Part shown: positions 35,012-44,170 of the stretch, one piece after another | Layout of the letters: every line of letters starts with the position of its first letter | How positions within the stretch are numbered: position 1 is the first letter of the stretch | Source of the DNA: JAFMJV01 sp034436555 | GTDB lineage: Bacteria; Chloroflexota; Limnocylindria; Limnocylindrales; CSP1-4 | Direction: 5' to 3' | Assembly: GCA_034436555.1 (NCBI GenBank) | Contig: DAOTUU010000027.1 | Span: 16,441-80,440 of the forward strand | DNA length: 64,000 nucleotides | Position numbers and translations under genes: made by a program | Notes under the pieces: model-generated | Told to the model about the DNA's origin: nothing | What the model saw: the letters and a program-made list of their open reading frames with translations, nothing else | Database searches by the model: none

Positions 35012-36988
35012 TCAGCCGAGGACGGACATCCGCGGTGGCGGTGCGGTCTCCGCGCTGCGCAGTCGGCCCACGCGGGACCCGCCCGCCCGCTTCACGCCAT
35101 ACATCGCCGCGTCGGCCGCGCGCAGCAGGGCGGCCGCGGTCCGCCCGTCCGTCGGGTGCACCGCGAGGCCGACCGAGCAGGAGACGCGCCCCTCGGTGCC
35201 GTCCGAGAGCGGGTGGGCGTACCCTCGGATGCCCTTCACGACGCGGTCGGCGACGTGGCGCGCCGCGTCCTCCTGCGTGTCGGGCATGAGGATCACGAAC
35301 TCGTCTCCTCCGTAGCGAGCCACCACGTCGTTCGTGCGCACGGTCTGCTTCAGCATCGCGGCGACGTTGCGCAGCACGCGATCGCCGTCGGCATGGCCGT
35401 GACGGTCGTTGATGAGCTTGAACCCGTCGAGGTCGATCATCAGCACGCTCAGGGATGCGCCGGTGCGTCCGCTGCGCGCCACCTCCTGCTTCAGACGCTC
35501 CTGGAGGTAGCGGTGATTGGTCACGCCCGTGACCTGGTCGATGTCCGCCGCGGTGCGCAGCGCCGCCATGAGGCGGGCGTTCTCCAGCGCCGCGGCCGCG
35601 TGGTTCGCCATGGCGGCATACAGCTCCACCTCGTCGGCGGACGGCTTCTGGACCTTCGCGCACGCCAGTTCCGCGACGCCCACGACGCGCCCGGCGACCG
35701 TGAGCGGCAGCAGCAGCACGCAGGCCGCGTCCCACGCCTGGAGCATCGCCCGCTCGGCGACGCTGCGGTCGAGGTCGTGGATGGACAGCATGCGCCTGCG
35801 CCCGTCGAGCAGCACGTCATGCCCCGCCGGATAGGCCGTGGCCTCCACGACGCCCATCGCCAGTCGGCCGTCCGCCGGTCCGTCGGTCGCCAGCACCTCC
35901 AGCCGACCCCCGGCGGCGTCCCAGCGCGCGACCGCGCACCCATCGGCGCGGGCGGCCCGCCGGAGCGTGGGCACGAGGGTCGCCGCGAGGGTGGTCTCAT
36001 CGGTGGCGACGGTGCCCGCCTGGCCGATGTCGAGCAGCGCCCGCAGCTCCTCCAGGAGCCGATCGCGACCGGCCAGCAGGCGGGCGTTCTCGACCGCCAC
36101 CGCGACCTGGTCCGCGAGGACCTCCAGCAGTCGCAGGTCATCGTCGGTGAACATCCCGAGCCCGAGTCGGGACAGCGTGATCACGCCGATCGTCGCCGCA
36201 TCGTGGCGCATCGGCACGAGCAGCATCGACTCCTCGTCGATGTGCGGCGTGTCCGGGATGTCCACCGCGCGCGCGTCCGCCGCCACGTCGCGCACCACCA
36301 GCGGTCGGCCGGATGCGGCGACGAGGCCGGTCAGCCCCTCGCCCACCTGGGAGCGCAGGCCCTCGACGGTCTCCCCGTCATACAGCTGCGTGTGGCTCCG
36401 GAAGGCGACCGCGTGGAGCGTCTGACCGTCGTCACCGAGCAGGTGGACGCGGATGTTGTCGTACGGGATCACCAGCCGGGTCTCGCTGCACAGCGCCTCG
36501 GTGATGGCGCTCACCGAGGTGATCCGGGTGAGCTGTGCGGCCACGCGCTGCACGGCCTCCAGCTGGCGGGACCAGACCGCGGCGCGACTGGGCCCGCCGT
36601 CGGCGACGAGCCGCCCGGTGAGCTGCCGAGCCACCAGCCGGACCATGGCTCGGTCGTCGTCGCTGAACGGCTCCTGGCGGCTGCGGGCCAGGCGCAGGAT
36701 CGCGCCACGCTCGTCGGGCACGCTGACGAGCATCGTGACCGCGCTGCGCGGCGTCGTCCGCTCGCCCCCGAACAGGCGCGGTCTGACCCGGCGGGCGCCG
36801 TGGTGGACACTGGTCGCCGCGTCGGCGTAGACACCGTCCCCCCCGGCGATCTGGAGCGTGACGCCGAGATCCGCATCGACCGCGGCCGCCAGCTCCGACA
36901 GGACGCCGACCAGGTGCCGGGCCATCTCGTCCGGCCCATCGTCGGGCGGCGCGTCCGGCGAGTCCGCGAGCGGGGCGGGCTCCACCAT
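35012..36988 (-). CDS. diguanylate cyclase with three GAF domains
   Basis: The 658-residue cytoplasmic protein has three GAF sensor domains (about 15-135, 150-305 and 320-475) and a C-terminal GGDEF domain. The active-site motif GGDEF is intact at 560-564, and RTND at 551-554 is a canonical inhibitory I-site (RxxD five residues before GGDEF), so it should make c-di-GMP and be feedback-inhibited. The ATG at 36988 shares its A with the TGA of the DUF5317 gene (TGATG), which indicates coupled translation. No transmembrane segment; the signals sensed are unknown. Confidence 0.9.
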   Translation of the reverse strand: MVEPAPLADSPDAPPDDGPDEMARHLVGVLSELAAAVDADLGVTLQIAGGDGVYADAATSVHHGARRVRPRLFGGERTTPRSAVTMLVSVPDERGAILRLARSRQEPFSDDDRAMVRLVARQLTGRLVADGGPSRAAVWSRQLEAVQRVAAQLTRITSVSAITEALCSETRLVIPYDNIRVHLLGDDGQTLHAVAFRSHTQLYDGETVEGLRSQVGEGLTGLVAASGRPLVVRDVAADARAVDIPDTPHIDEESMLLVPMRHDAATIGVITLSRLGLGMFTDDDLRLLEVLADQVAVAVENARLLAGRDRLLEELRALLDIGQAGTVATDETTLAATLVPTLRRAARADGCAVARWDAAGGRLEVLATDGPADGRLAMGVVEATAYPAGHDVLLDGRRRMLSIHDLDRSVAERAMLQAWDAACVLLLPLTVAGRVVGVAELACAKVQKPSADEVELYAAMANHAAAALENARLMAALRTAADIDQVTGVTNHRYLQERLKQEVARSGRTGASLSVLMIDLDGFKLINDRHGHADGDRVLRNVAAMLKQTVRTNDVVARYGGDEFVILMPDTQEDAARHVADRVVKGIRGYAHPLSDGTEGRVSCSVGLAVHPTDGRTAAALLRAADAAMYGVKRAGGSRVGRLRSAETAPPPRMSVLG

Positions 36989-37569
36989 CAGCCCACCATC
37001 GGGCGGGCGGATGTGCGGACCCGGCCCGCCGTGGTGTCGGCGCTGCGCATCCGACGCACGAGGAACAGGACGGCGCCGACCGCGATGAGCACGTCACCCA
37101 CCGAGAACACGTTGGCGAGCGGCAGCGGTCGCGGGAACACGAAGATGTCGCCCAGCGCCGGGAAGGCGGTGGTCGGGCCGATCAGCTGGGAGTTGGTGTA
37201 GTCGTCGACCGGCAGCGCGGCCACGCCGTTGAGCTGCATCCAGGCGTCCGGCGACGATGGCATGTAGCCGCCGTTGGTCACGATGGCGATCAGGTTGAGA
37301 CCGGCACCCAGCGCCAGGACCCACATTCCCGGCAGCCGGACGTTGGCGAGCAGCGCGACCAGCACCGCGACCGTCGAACCGACGTACAGAATCGGCCCGG
37401 CATCCCCGATCCGCTCGGTCACCGGCGCGGAGAACAGGACCAGCTGGAACAGCAGCCCGGCGAGCGCCAGCGGCATCAGCCGGAATCGGGTCGCGCTCAG
37501 GCCGTCCATCCGGCCACCCGACAGCCAGCCGATCAGCAGGCCCGCGGCGATGGCGTACAGCAGCAGCAT
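36988..37569 (-). CDS. DUF5317 membrane protein
   Basis: The 193-residue protein has five hydrophobic segments and the family-typical words IGWLSGGRMDGL, a central NGGYMPSSPDAW, and FPLANVFSVGD-like PLANVFSVGDVLI near the end. DUF5317 has no known function and is common in high-GC Gram-positives and Chloroflexota. It precedes and is coupled to the diguanylate cyclase, hinting at a link with c-di-GMP signalling. The leader carries a strong hairpin at 37591-37616. Confidence 0.85.
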   Translation of the reverse strand: MLLLYAIAAGLLIGWLSGGRMDGLSATRFRLMPLALAGLLFQLVLFSAPVTERIGDAGPILYVGSTVAVLVALLANVRLPGMWVLALGAGLNLIAIVTNGGYMPSSPDAWMQLNGVAALPVDDYTNSQLIGPTTAFPALGDIFVFPRPLPLANVFSVGDVLIAVGAVLFLVRRMRSADTTAGRVRTSARPMVG

Positions 37570-37590
37570 CGGATGCTCCAGACAATGGAC

Positions 37591-37616
37591 GACGGCTCGC
37601 CCGAGAGCGAGCCGTC
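37591..37616 (-). terminator. strong hairpin between small peptide gene and DUF5317
   Basis: GACGGCTCGC, loop CCGAGA, GCGAGCCGTC: a perfect ten-pair stem. It lies 22 nt upstream of the DUF5317 start and 69 nt after the stop of the 27-residue peptide gene. No T-run follows, so it could be a terminator, an attenuator or a processing site. Confidence 0.5.
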
Positions 37617-37684
37617 GCGGCGTTCAGGTCGGCGGCAGCGGCTGCGATCCGGCCGCCGCTCCAGTCAGGTGGCCAGCGGCCGGA

Positions 37685-37768
37685 TCACCAGCGGAAGGGC
37701 GCGGCCAGCGTGAGGACGAAGGCGGCCAGCACGGTCACCTGGAGTGCGATGGAGGTCAGGCGCTTCAT
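37685..37768 (-). CDS. 27-residue hydrophobic peptide
   Basis: An ATG at 37768 with GGAG 8 nt upstream opens a 27-codon frame, MKRLTSIALQVTVLAAF and ten more residues ending PFRW: two basic residues, then one membrane helix. It resembles a single-pass small protein or a bare signal peptide. It lies upstream of DUF5317 and the diguanylate cyclase on the same strand and may be part of their leader. No homologue is recalled. Confidence 0.4.
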   Translation of the reverse strand: MKRLTSIALQVTVLAAFVLTLAAPFRW

Positions 37769-37941
37769 GGTTCGGACTCCGATAGGCACGGGTGGGATCC
37801 CGTTGGACGGCGGGGCGAGTGCTCGGGGCTCGGTCGGGGTTCCATCCCGACATCGCCCATCCTGTCCGCGCCGGGTCCGCCCCTCCATGACCAGTTCGTA
37901 CCATGACCGTCGCCGCGGCGCGCCGGGACGCGGTGCGGTCG

Positions 37942-37947
37942 TATCCT
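37942..37947 (+). promoter_or_regulatory. -10 box for leaderless Nudix mRNA
   Basis: TATCCT ends 6 nt before the ATG at 37954, with no Shine-Dalgarno. Confidence 0.45.
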
Positions 37948-37953
37948 GCCCGG

Positions 37954-38541
37954 ATGCAGGACGACCACCTTCTCGAGACGAGCGTGGACAGCCGCGTGCT
38001 GCACCGCGGCCGCTATGTCACGTTCCGCCAGGAGACCATCGAGGATGCTCGCGGCGCCCGACACACGCGCGACTGGGTGGAGCATCCCGGGGCGGTCGCG
38101 ATCGTGCCGATCCACGAGGGCCGCGTCCTGCTGGTGCGCCAGTTCCGCACACCCGCTCGTCGCGTGCTGCTGGAGATCCCCGCGGGCACGCTCGATCGGA
38201 CCGCGGACGGTTCGATCGAGAATCCCGATGAGGCGGCGCCGCGGGAGCTGGGCGAGGAGACCGGCCACACCGCGGGCGAGTGGCGCAAGCTCGGCGCGTT
38301 CTTCCCGGCACCGGGCTTCGCGGGCGAGTTCATGCACCTGTACCTCGCGACGCGCCTGACGCCCATCGCGGACTATCAGGGCCCGGAGCCTGACGAGCGG
38401 ATCGACGTGGTGCGGCTGCCCGTCGAGCACGCCCTCGCGATGGCCGACCGGGGTGAGATCGAGGACGCCAAGACCCTCCTGGGCCTGTTCTGGCTGGATC
38501 GTCTGCGCGCCACGGGGGCACTCGACGTCCAGGGTCAGTGA
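37954..38541 (+). CDS. Nudix hydrolase, ADP-ribose pyrophosphatase-like
   Basis: The 195-residue protein has the ADPRase layout: VEHPGAVAIVPI, LLVRQFRTPA, EIPAGTLD, then the Nudix box ending REL-GEETG with Glu residues for Mg2+. These enzymes split ADP-ribose or other nucleoside diphosphate derivatives. I chose ATG 37954 because of the leaderless-type TATCCT box; an ATG at 37903 would add 17 residues. It is convergent with nicotinate phosphoribosyltransferase, another NAD-linked gene. Confidence 0.85.
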   Translation: MQDDHLLETSVDSRVLHRGRYVTFRQETIEDARGARHTRDWVEHPGAVAIVPIHEGRVLLVRQFRTPARRVLLEIPAGTLDRTADGSIENPDEAAPRELGEETGHTAGEWRKLGAFFPAPGFAGEFMHLYLATRLTPIADYQGPEPDERIDVVRLPVEHALAMADRGEIEDAKTLLGLFWLDRLRATGALDVQGQ

Positions 38542-38560
38542 GGGTGTGGGATATCAGGCC

Positions 38561-38581
38561 GCTGGCGCCTCGCGCGCCAGC
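38561..38581. terminator. candidate bidirectional hairpin
   Basis: GCTGGCGC, loop CTCGC, GCGCCAGC: eight perfect pairs between two convergent genes (38541 and 38633). No T-run. Confidence 0.45.
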
Positions 38582-38632
38582 GTCGGTCGTGTCGCGCGAG
38601 CGCTGCTCCCGCGCACCCTGCGAGGCGCCCGG

Positions 38633-39676
38633 TCAGCCGCCTGACGCGAGCCAGGTGGCCAGGTCCACCCGCGCGAGCCGCGGACTGTCCGTCCGACCCG
38701 GGATCCGGCCACGCTTGGCGATGGGCCGACCGTCGATCTCCTTGAGGTCGCCCGTGAAGTCGATGGGCGTCGCGCCCGAGATGTAGGAGCCCACGGCGAA
38801 CGAGTCGACCGGGGCGCCGGCATCCTTGAAGTAGCGAATCCGGTCCGGCGACAGCCCTCCCGACACGATGATGCGCACATGCCGGTAGCCCGCCTGGTCA
38901 AGGCGCGCCCGGATCTCCAGCACCAGGTCCGCGGTCACCCGGCCACGCTCGGAGGGCGTGTCGAGGCGGATGCCATACAGCCGGTCACCCAGGGCGTTGG
39001 CCACCCGCAGCGCCTCCTCCGCCTCGTCCTTGAAGGTGTCGATGAGCACGATGCGGGGCACGTCCGCAGACAGGTGGCGGTCAAACGCCTCCGCGGCCCG
39101 CACGGTGTCCCCGAAGATGAGCACGAGCGAATGGGGCATCGTGCCCGTGGGCGCGAGGCCCGCCAGGCGGGCACCGGCGGGGGTGGAGGCGCCCACGCAG
39201 CCACCCACGATCGCGGCGTAGTCCAGGGAGTCCGTGACGCCGGGGTGGACGTGCCTCGCGCCGAAGCTGATGACCGGCTCCGGCGACGCGACCTCCACGC
39301 ACTCGCGCGCGGCCGTGGCCCAACCGGTCAGCTGCGCCATCATGCCCAGGATCGCGGTCTCGTACAGCCCGAACCGGCGATAGCGCGCGGTGATCCGGAG
39401 GACGACCTCCTTGGACGAGAACAGGTCGCCGTCGGACAGGGCCTCCACGACGCCCTCGCCCTCCGGCGCGTCCCCCAGCACATGCGCCAGGAGCACCTTC
39501 GCCTCGTCGATGCCGCACAGCACCCCGGGCTGGCGCGCGAACACCTCCATCGTCACGACCGGGTCCATGCCCTCCTCGGCCAGGATCTCCTCCGCGCGCG
39601 CGAAATAGACATCCGCCGAGTCGCCGGTGAGGATGGCGTGAGACGGGTGGCGACGCAGCATGACCGGGCGTTCCAT
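38633..39676 (-). CDS. pncB: nicotinate phosphoribosyltransferase
   Basis: The 347-residue enzyme is the short NAPRTase type. It has the N-terminal TGDSADVYFARA, then VISFGARHVHPG, PTGTMPHS, LIDTFKDE, GIRLDTPSERG, the phosphate-binding IIVSGGLSPDRI and AVGSYIS near the end. It forms nicotinate mononucleotide from nicotinate and PRPP for NAD salvage in the cytoplasm. AGGGGAG lies upstream of the ATG at 39676. It is alone on its strand here. Confidence 0.9.
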   Translation of the reverse strand: MERPVMLRRHPSHAILTGDSADVYFARAEEILAEEGMDPVVTMEVFARQPGVLCGIDEAKVLLAHVLGDAPEGEGVVEALSDGDLFSSKEVVLRITARYRRFGLYETAILGMMAQLTGWATAARECVEVASPEPVISFGARHVHPGVTDSLDYAAIVGGCVGASTPAGARLAGLAPTGTMPHSLVLIFGDTVRAAEAFDRHLSADVPRIVLIDTFKDEAEEALRVANALGDRLYGIRLDTPSERGRVTADLVLEIRARLDQAGYRHVRIIVSGGLSPDRIRYFKDAGAPVDSFAVGSYISGATPIDFTGDLKEIDGRPIAKRGRIPGRTDSPRLARVDLATWLASGG

Positions 39677-39754
39677 CGGACGCGGTCCACTCCCCTGTGA
39701 TGGCGGTGCGGCCCCGCCGGACTGGGGCCGAGTGTACCAGCAGGCGAGACCCTC

Positions 39755-40312
39755 TCAGGCGGTCGGCGGAGCGATCGCCGGTCCGGCCGGCCCCTGGTCG
39801 GGCGTCCGCTCCGCGACCGCGGCTGCCAGCTCCGCGAGGTCAGACGCGTACCGGGTCAGGAGCCCCTCGTCGCGCGACGGGCGCACCGGAACCGGGGCGC
39901 GCTTCGCTCCCGGGTGCAGCCAGGGAAGCGAGTCATCCAACAGCAGGTCACACACCGTCACGAGGCGCGCCAGCGTCCGCCCCAGGGCGTCGCGGTCCAG
40001 GTGATCCACCGCCAGCTCGCTGGTCAGGACGGGCCGCTCATCGGGGGAGATGGCGAACTTCACGAACGGCAGCTCGTCGTTCCAGCGGAGCAGCCTGCGG
40101 TAGGAGACGCGGAAGGAGTCATTGATGGGCGGTGCGTAGTGGACCCAGCAGACGAGCGCCAGCGCCGGGTCGAGGATGAGCGTCACGCGCAGGTCATGTC
40201 GCCTCAGCCCGTCGATCCGGAGATCCCAGCTGGTGATGCCGTCGCGCTCGTCCCGATCGATGGGCACGAGATCCAGCCAGGACAGCCAGCCGTCGACGGC
40301 GGCCGCGTCCAC
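39755..40312 (-). CDS. YbjN-like domain protein
   Basis: The 185-residue protein has the fold pattern of the YbjN/type III chaperone-like family: WDLRIDG strands, LVCWVHYAPP, a helix with YRRLLRWNDELPFVKFAIS, and DHLDRDALGRTLARLVTVCD. YbjN proteins are poorly characterised. A GTG at 40312 lies 7 nt after the glgC stop with no clear ribosome site, so it is probably translated by coupling. The last 35 residues are low complexity. Confidence 0.6.
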   Translation of the reverse strand: MDAAAVDGWLSWLDLVPIDRDERDGITSWDLRIDGLRRHDLRVTLILDPALALVCWVHYAPPINDSFRVSYRRLLRWNDELPFVKFAISPDERPVLTSELAVDHLDRDALGRTLARLVTVCDLLLDDSLPWLHPGAKRAPVPVRPSRDEGLLTRYASDLAELAAAVAERTPDQGPAGPAIAPPTA

Positions 40313-40319
40313 CCGATGG

Positions 40320-41723
40320 TCAGCGATCGATCGTGCCCGCGCCCGCCGCGCGCCTCCGGCCGCCCGCGCCCTCCCCGGCCGCGCCGAGTGATGCCGCGCT
40401 CAGGGGTGCCGCGGTCCGATCGCCCGACCCGGACACGCCCGTCGCGGGGGCGCCCGTCCGGCGCGTCGGGCGCCGGGTCTCCACGCTGCCGCCGCTCTTG
40501 ATGGTCTTGGTGGTGAAATCGGACGGGCGGACGCCCTCGCCGATGCGCACGTTGCGGCCGATGCGAGCCCCGGCGGGGATGATCGCCCGCTTGCCCACGA
40601 GCGTGATTCCCGTGTTCAGGCGCGTGGGCTCCATCCGATTGGGCGTGTCGAAGTCCGTGCCCGTGCCCACGATCGCGTTCGGACCGACCGAGACCTCCTT
40701 GTCCAGGATCGACCGGTCCACGACCGCTCCCGCCCGGATGTGGGCGTCGAACATGATCACGGAATCGCGCACGATGGCCCCCGGGTCCACGCGCACGCCG
40801 GGCGACAGCACCGAGTGCTCCACGGTGCCCGCGACCAGGCAGCCGTGCGAGATGAGGCTGCGGTGCACGCTCGCGGTGGGGCCGATGCGCGCGGGGGCGC
40901 GCTCCTCGGAACGGGTGTGGATGACCCAGTCGCGGTCGTACAGGTCCAGCGGCGGATGGTCGTCCAGCAGCTCCATCTGTGCCTGCCAGTAGCTCTCCAC
41001 GGTGCCCACGTCCTGCCAGTACCCGTCGAAGCGGTGTCCGTAGACGCGCGCGCCGCCGTCGAGCATGGCGGGGATGACGTTGCCCCCGAAGTCGCTCCGA
41101 TCCTCCGTCAACCAGTGCAGCAGGGCGCGCTTGGAGAACACGTAGATGCCCAGGCTCGCCAGGTCGCTCCTGGGCTGCTTGGGCTTCTCCTGCCATTCGG
41201 TGACCGCGTCATTCTCGTCCAGGGCGAGGATGCCGAAGCGATGCGCCTCCCCGATGGGCACGCGCTTCACGGCGATCGTGACGTCTGCACGCTTGCGCCG
41301 GTGCTGGGCGATGAACGGCAGGTAGTCCATCTTGTAGATGTGGTCGCCGGCCAGCACGAGGATGGTGTCCGACGCGGACTCCTCGATGGTCCGGATGTTC
41401 TGGAGCACGGCGTCCGCGGTGCCCCGATACCACTCCGCGGCCCGGTTGCGCGCGATGTACGGCTGCATCAGACGGATGCCACCCGAGCTCCGGTCCAGGT
41501 CCCAGGGCCGGCCGGCGCCGATGTGGTCGTTCAGCGAGCGGGGGTTGTACTGCGTCAGGACGATGACGTCGTTGATGTCCGAGTTGACGCAGTTGCTGAG
41601 CGTGAAGTCGATGATCCGATACTTGCCCGCGAAGGGAACCGCGGGCTTGGCGCGGACGCCGGACAGGATCGAGAGTCGCTCGCCCTCGCCGCCGGCGAGG
41701 ACGATGGCCGTGGTGCGCTTCAC
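40320..41723 (-). CDS. glgC: glucose-1-phosphate adenylyltransferase
   Basis: The protein (467 residues) catalyses ADP-glucose formation from glucose 1-phosphate and ATP, the committed step of glycogen synthesis. It shows AIVLAGGEGERLSIL, the KPAVPFAGKYRIIDF activator region, LAGDHIYKMDY, WQEKPKQP, and a left-handed beta-helix C-terminal part. About 55 extra residues follow the normal end. I prefer the GTG at 41723, which gives MKRTTAIVLAGG: TAGCAT at 41736-41731 lies 7 nt upstream, a leaderless layout. The longer start (GTG 41729) would leave only one base after the box. Confidence 0.9.
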   Translation of the reverse strand: MKRTTAIVLAGGEGERLSILSGVRAKPAVPFAGKYRIIDFTLSNCVNSDINDVIVLTQYNPRSLNDHIGAGRPWDLDRSSGGIRLMQPYIARNRAAEWYRGTADAVLQNIRTIEESASDTILVLAGDHIYKMDYLPFIAQHRRKRADVTIAVKRVPIGEAHRFGILALDENDAVTEWQEKPKQPRSDLASLGIYVFSKRALLHWLTEDRSDFGGNVIPAMLDGGARVYGHRFDGYWQDVGTVESYWQAQMELLDDHPPLDLYDRDWVIHTRSEERAPARIGPTASVHRSLISHGCLVAGTVEHSVLSPGVRVDPGAIVRDSVIMFDAHIRAGAVVDRSILDKEVSVGPNAIVGTGTDFDTPNRMEPTRLNTGITLVGKRAIIPAGARIGRNVRIGEGVRPSDFTTKTIKSGGSVETRRPTRRTGAPATGVSGSGDRTAAPLSAASLGAAGEGAGGRRRAAGAGTIDR

Positions 41724-41730
41724 GTGCACG

Positions 41731-41736
41731 ATGCTA
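41731..41736 (-). promoter_or_regulatory. -10 box for leaderless glgC mRNA
   Basis: TAGCAT on the minus strand ends 7 nt before the GTG at 41723. Confidence 0.45.
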
Positions 41737-41813
41737 CTCCATGACCGCGAGCATCCGGGAGGTGGCGGCGCGTCGTCCGACGAGCCGCTGCGGAGACCGC
41801 GCGGCGCCGGGCA

Positions 41814-43217
41814 TCAGACCAGGCTGCGCGGGCTGATGGGAGTGTTGCCGCGATAGATCTCCCAATGCAGGTGGGCACCCGTGGAATTGCCCGTGTTGCC
41901 CATGTAGCCGATCAGGTCACCCTTCTTGACCGACTGCCCGGCGCGCACCACGGCGCGCGCCTGGAGATGCATGAACCGGGATTCCAGGCCCCCCGCATGC
42001 CCCATCACGAGCATGTAGGACGGATCGGACGAGTCATAGGGGTTCCAGCCCACGAAGGCGATGACACCGTCGGCCGGAGCCCGCACCGGGGTCCCGGAGG
42101 CGTTGGCGATGTCCATGCCGTCGTGGAAATGGCGGCAGCTGCCGCGCGGCGGCTCCATAACGAAGCCGGTGCAGCCGAACTCCTGGGTGACGATGCCGTA
42201 CGTCGGCCAGGAGAACGACCCGCGCCCCTCCCCCAGGCCGCCGCCGCCGCCGCCGCCGCGATCGTCGTCCCCCTGGTCGCGCTTCTTGGCGGCCGCCGCG
42301 GCGGCCGCGGCGGCGCGGCGCTTGGCCTCCGCCACGAGCCCGCTGATCTTGCGGTCGAGCTGGCGCTCCGCGCGGGCCCGTGCCGCGACGAGCGCCGCGC
42401 GCTTTCGCGCGCTGCCCGCGATCCTCTGGAACTCCTCGAGCTGGCCGGCGCGGATCTCGCGCGTCCGGGCCTCGAGGCCCTTGAGGCGCTCGCGGGCGCG
42501 CGCCAGGCGCGTCTTCTGATCACGCAGCTCAACCTCTGCCGACTGCGTGTCGCGGCGCAGCTGGTCGGTCCGGTGGCGAGTGGCGCTGGTCAGGGCCCGG
42601 AGCGAATCGAGGGAGCGCTGGTCGGCGGCGATCCCCCGGGCCAGCTGGGCGTCCTGATCGCCATAGGCGAGGTATGCGTTGGCGGTCGTCAACACGTCCG
42701 AGAACGACTGGTTGGCGAGCACCTGCTCCAGCAGGCTGGTGTTCTGCGACCGGTATGCCTCTGCGAGGCGCGATCCCAGGAGGCGCCTCCGCTCGTCCAG
42801 CTCCGCGTCCCCGTCGACGATCTCCTGCTCCAGCAGCTGGAGCGTCCAGTCCAGCTGGCGCAGCTCCTCACCCAGCCGATCGCGGCGTGCCTGGACCTGG
42901 TCGATCGCATCCTGCGCTCCCTGGATCTCCTTGCGCAGCGACGCCTGGTCGGCGTTGATGCCATCGAGCGAGCGGGCCGTGGTGCCGAGGGCGGACCGGG
43001 CGAGGGACTGGTCCGCGCGCAGGTCGGCCAGCAGCTTCTTCTGGCGTTCGATGGCGCGCTGGAGCACGGCCTGCCGCTGCCTGGCCTCGGAGATCCGATC
43101 ACCCAGGCCCTGGGCGCCCGCGAAGGGAGCGTCCGCGGGCAGGGCCACGAGGCTGAACACGATCGCCAGCGCCATCAGCATGCGCCCGACGATGCGGGTT
43201 CGAGCACCTCGCCTCAC
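41814..43217 (-). CDS. murein hydrolase activator/M23 endopeptidase
   Basis: The 467-residue protein is an EnvC/NlpD-type envelope protein: signal peptide (residues 12-38), long coiled coil (about 40-290, heptads rich in Arg/Leu/Gln), an Asp-Arg-Gly-Gly linker with a seven-Gly run, and a LytM domain. The zinc site is complete: HDGMD in CRHFHDGMDIA and GAHLHWEI at the end. It either cuts peptidoglycan cross-links or activates an amidase at division. GTG 43217 is the start used; an ATG at 43181 directly before the hydrophobic core is also possible. It may act with the divisome; no neighbour confirms this. Confidence 0.85.
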   Translation of the reverse strand: MRRGARTRIVGRMLMALAIVFSLVALPADAPFAGAQGLGDRISEARQRQAVLQRAIERQKKLLADLRADQSLARSALGTTARSLDGINADQASLRKEIQGAQDAIDQVQARRDRLGEELRQLDWTLQLLEQEIVDGDAELDERRRLLGSRLAEAYRSQNTSLLEQVLANQSFSDVLTTANAYLAYGDQDAQLARGIAADQRSLDSLRALTSATRHRTDQLRRDTQSAEVELRDQKTRLARARERLKGLEARTREIRAGQLEEFQRIAGSARKRAALVAARARAERQLDRKISGLVAEAKRRAAAAAAAAAKKRDQGDDDRGGGGGGGLGEGRGSFSWPTYGIVTQEFGCTGFVMEPPRGSCRHFHDGMDIANASGTPVRAPADGVIAFVGWNPYDSSDPSYMLVMGHAGGLESRFMHLQARAVVRAGQSVKKGDLIGYMGNTGNSTGAHLHWEIYRGNTPISPRSLV

Positions 43218-43363
43218 GATCGCGTCACTCGCGGTGGTCCCTCACGCTCGACCTGACGCGGGAGTCCGGGAGCACGGCGCTCGACCCCCTCCGTCCGACG
43301 CATGATAGGGCGCGCGGGGCGCCGCTGGCAAGCAGGGGGCGTCCGCGGCGTCGAGGACGGCCG

Positions 43364-44005
43364 TCAGGCGCCCGGCAGCAGCATCGCGACGATGCCCCCC
43401 GCGATGAGGATCGGGCCGAACGGGATGGCGCTCCGCAGACTGAGGCGACGCAGCCCGATGAGCAGCAGCAGGACCGCCGCCGAGAGCACGGACGCGATGA
43501 GGAACCCGCCCACGAGCAGGGTGATCCCGGCCATGAGCCCGAGACTGACCGACAGCTTCACGTCGCCCATGCCCAGGGCGCCCCCCAGGATCCGGTCGGT
43601 CACCAGCAGCAGTGCGGGCGCCCCGATGGCCGCGATGAGGGCGCTCGGCACACCCAGGTCCTTGCCCGCCAGGAGCGGATTCCAGCCCAGGGCCAGGACC
43701 AGCAGCGCGTAGCCGATGAGCGGCAGGGTGAGCAGATCGGGCAGCAGCTTCTGGTCCAGGTCGGTTGCCATGAGCACGATGAGGGCGCCCGCGTACAGCG
43801 CCAGCACCGCCAGGTCGCGCGGATCGGGCCAGCGCGCAGCGAGCGCCCCGAACGCGATCGCCCCGCCCGCGGTCACCGTCAGGGTCCGCCAGTCAGGCGA
43901 CCGGACAGAGCCGTCCTCATGGGGTGGCCAGCGCGCTGCGAGACGATCGGAGGCGAGGCCGACGATGGCGCCGAGGACCGCGGCGACGAGGAATGGGAGG
44001 CTCAC
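43364..44005 (-). CDS. A24-family prepilin peptidase (single-domain)
   Basis: The 213-residue membrane protein has six or more hydrophobic segments and the two catalytic Asp motifs of aspartic prepilin peptidases, ATDLDQKLLPD and GMGDVKL. The N-terminal methyltransferase domain with its CxxC zinc motif is absent, as in FlaK/CpaA-type enzymes, so it should cleave but not methylate prepilins. No pilin gene is nearby; the substrate may be encoded elsewhere. Confidence 0.85.
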   Translation of the reverse strand: MSLPFLVAAVLGAIVGLASDRLAARWPPHEDGSVRSPDWRTLTVTAGGAIAFGALAARWPDPRDLAVLALYAGALIVLMATDLDQKLLPDLLTLPLIGYALLVLALGWNPLLAGKDLGVPSALIAAIGAPALLLVTDRILGGALGMGDVKLSVSLGLMAGITLLVGGFLIASVLSAAVLLLLIGLRRLSLRSAIPFGPILIAGGIVAMLLPGA

Positions 44006-44170
44006 CGGGGGCAGTGTGCGGTCCGGTGTGCTGGGGCGTCATCCATCGATGGTCCTGCCGATCCCGTTCACCCGTATCGGGTGTTGCGAGCGCGACCGCG
44101 GGCATGGCTTCATCATCGGAGATCGTGTGATCCAACCCCTGTGATCCGAATCGACGGAGGAACCGAACCG

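Noticed and set aside
38561..38581. Possible small RNA or attachment site at the hairpin
   Set aside because: It lies between convergent genes with no promoter; a terminator is the simpler reading.
42236..42310. CRISPR-like or repeat element at the GCC-rich run
   Set aside because: The run encodes the Gly and Ala stretches of the M23 protein and is in frame.
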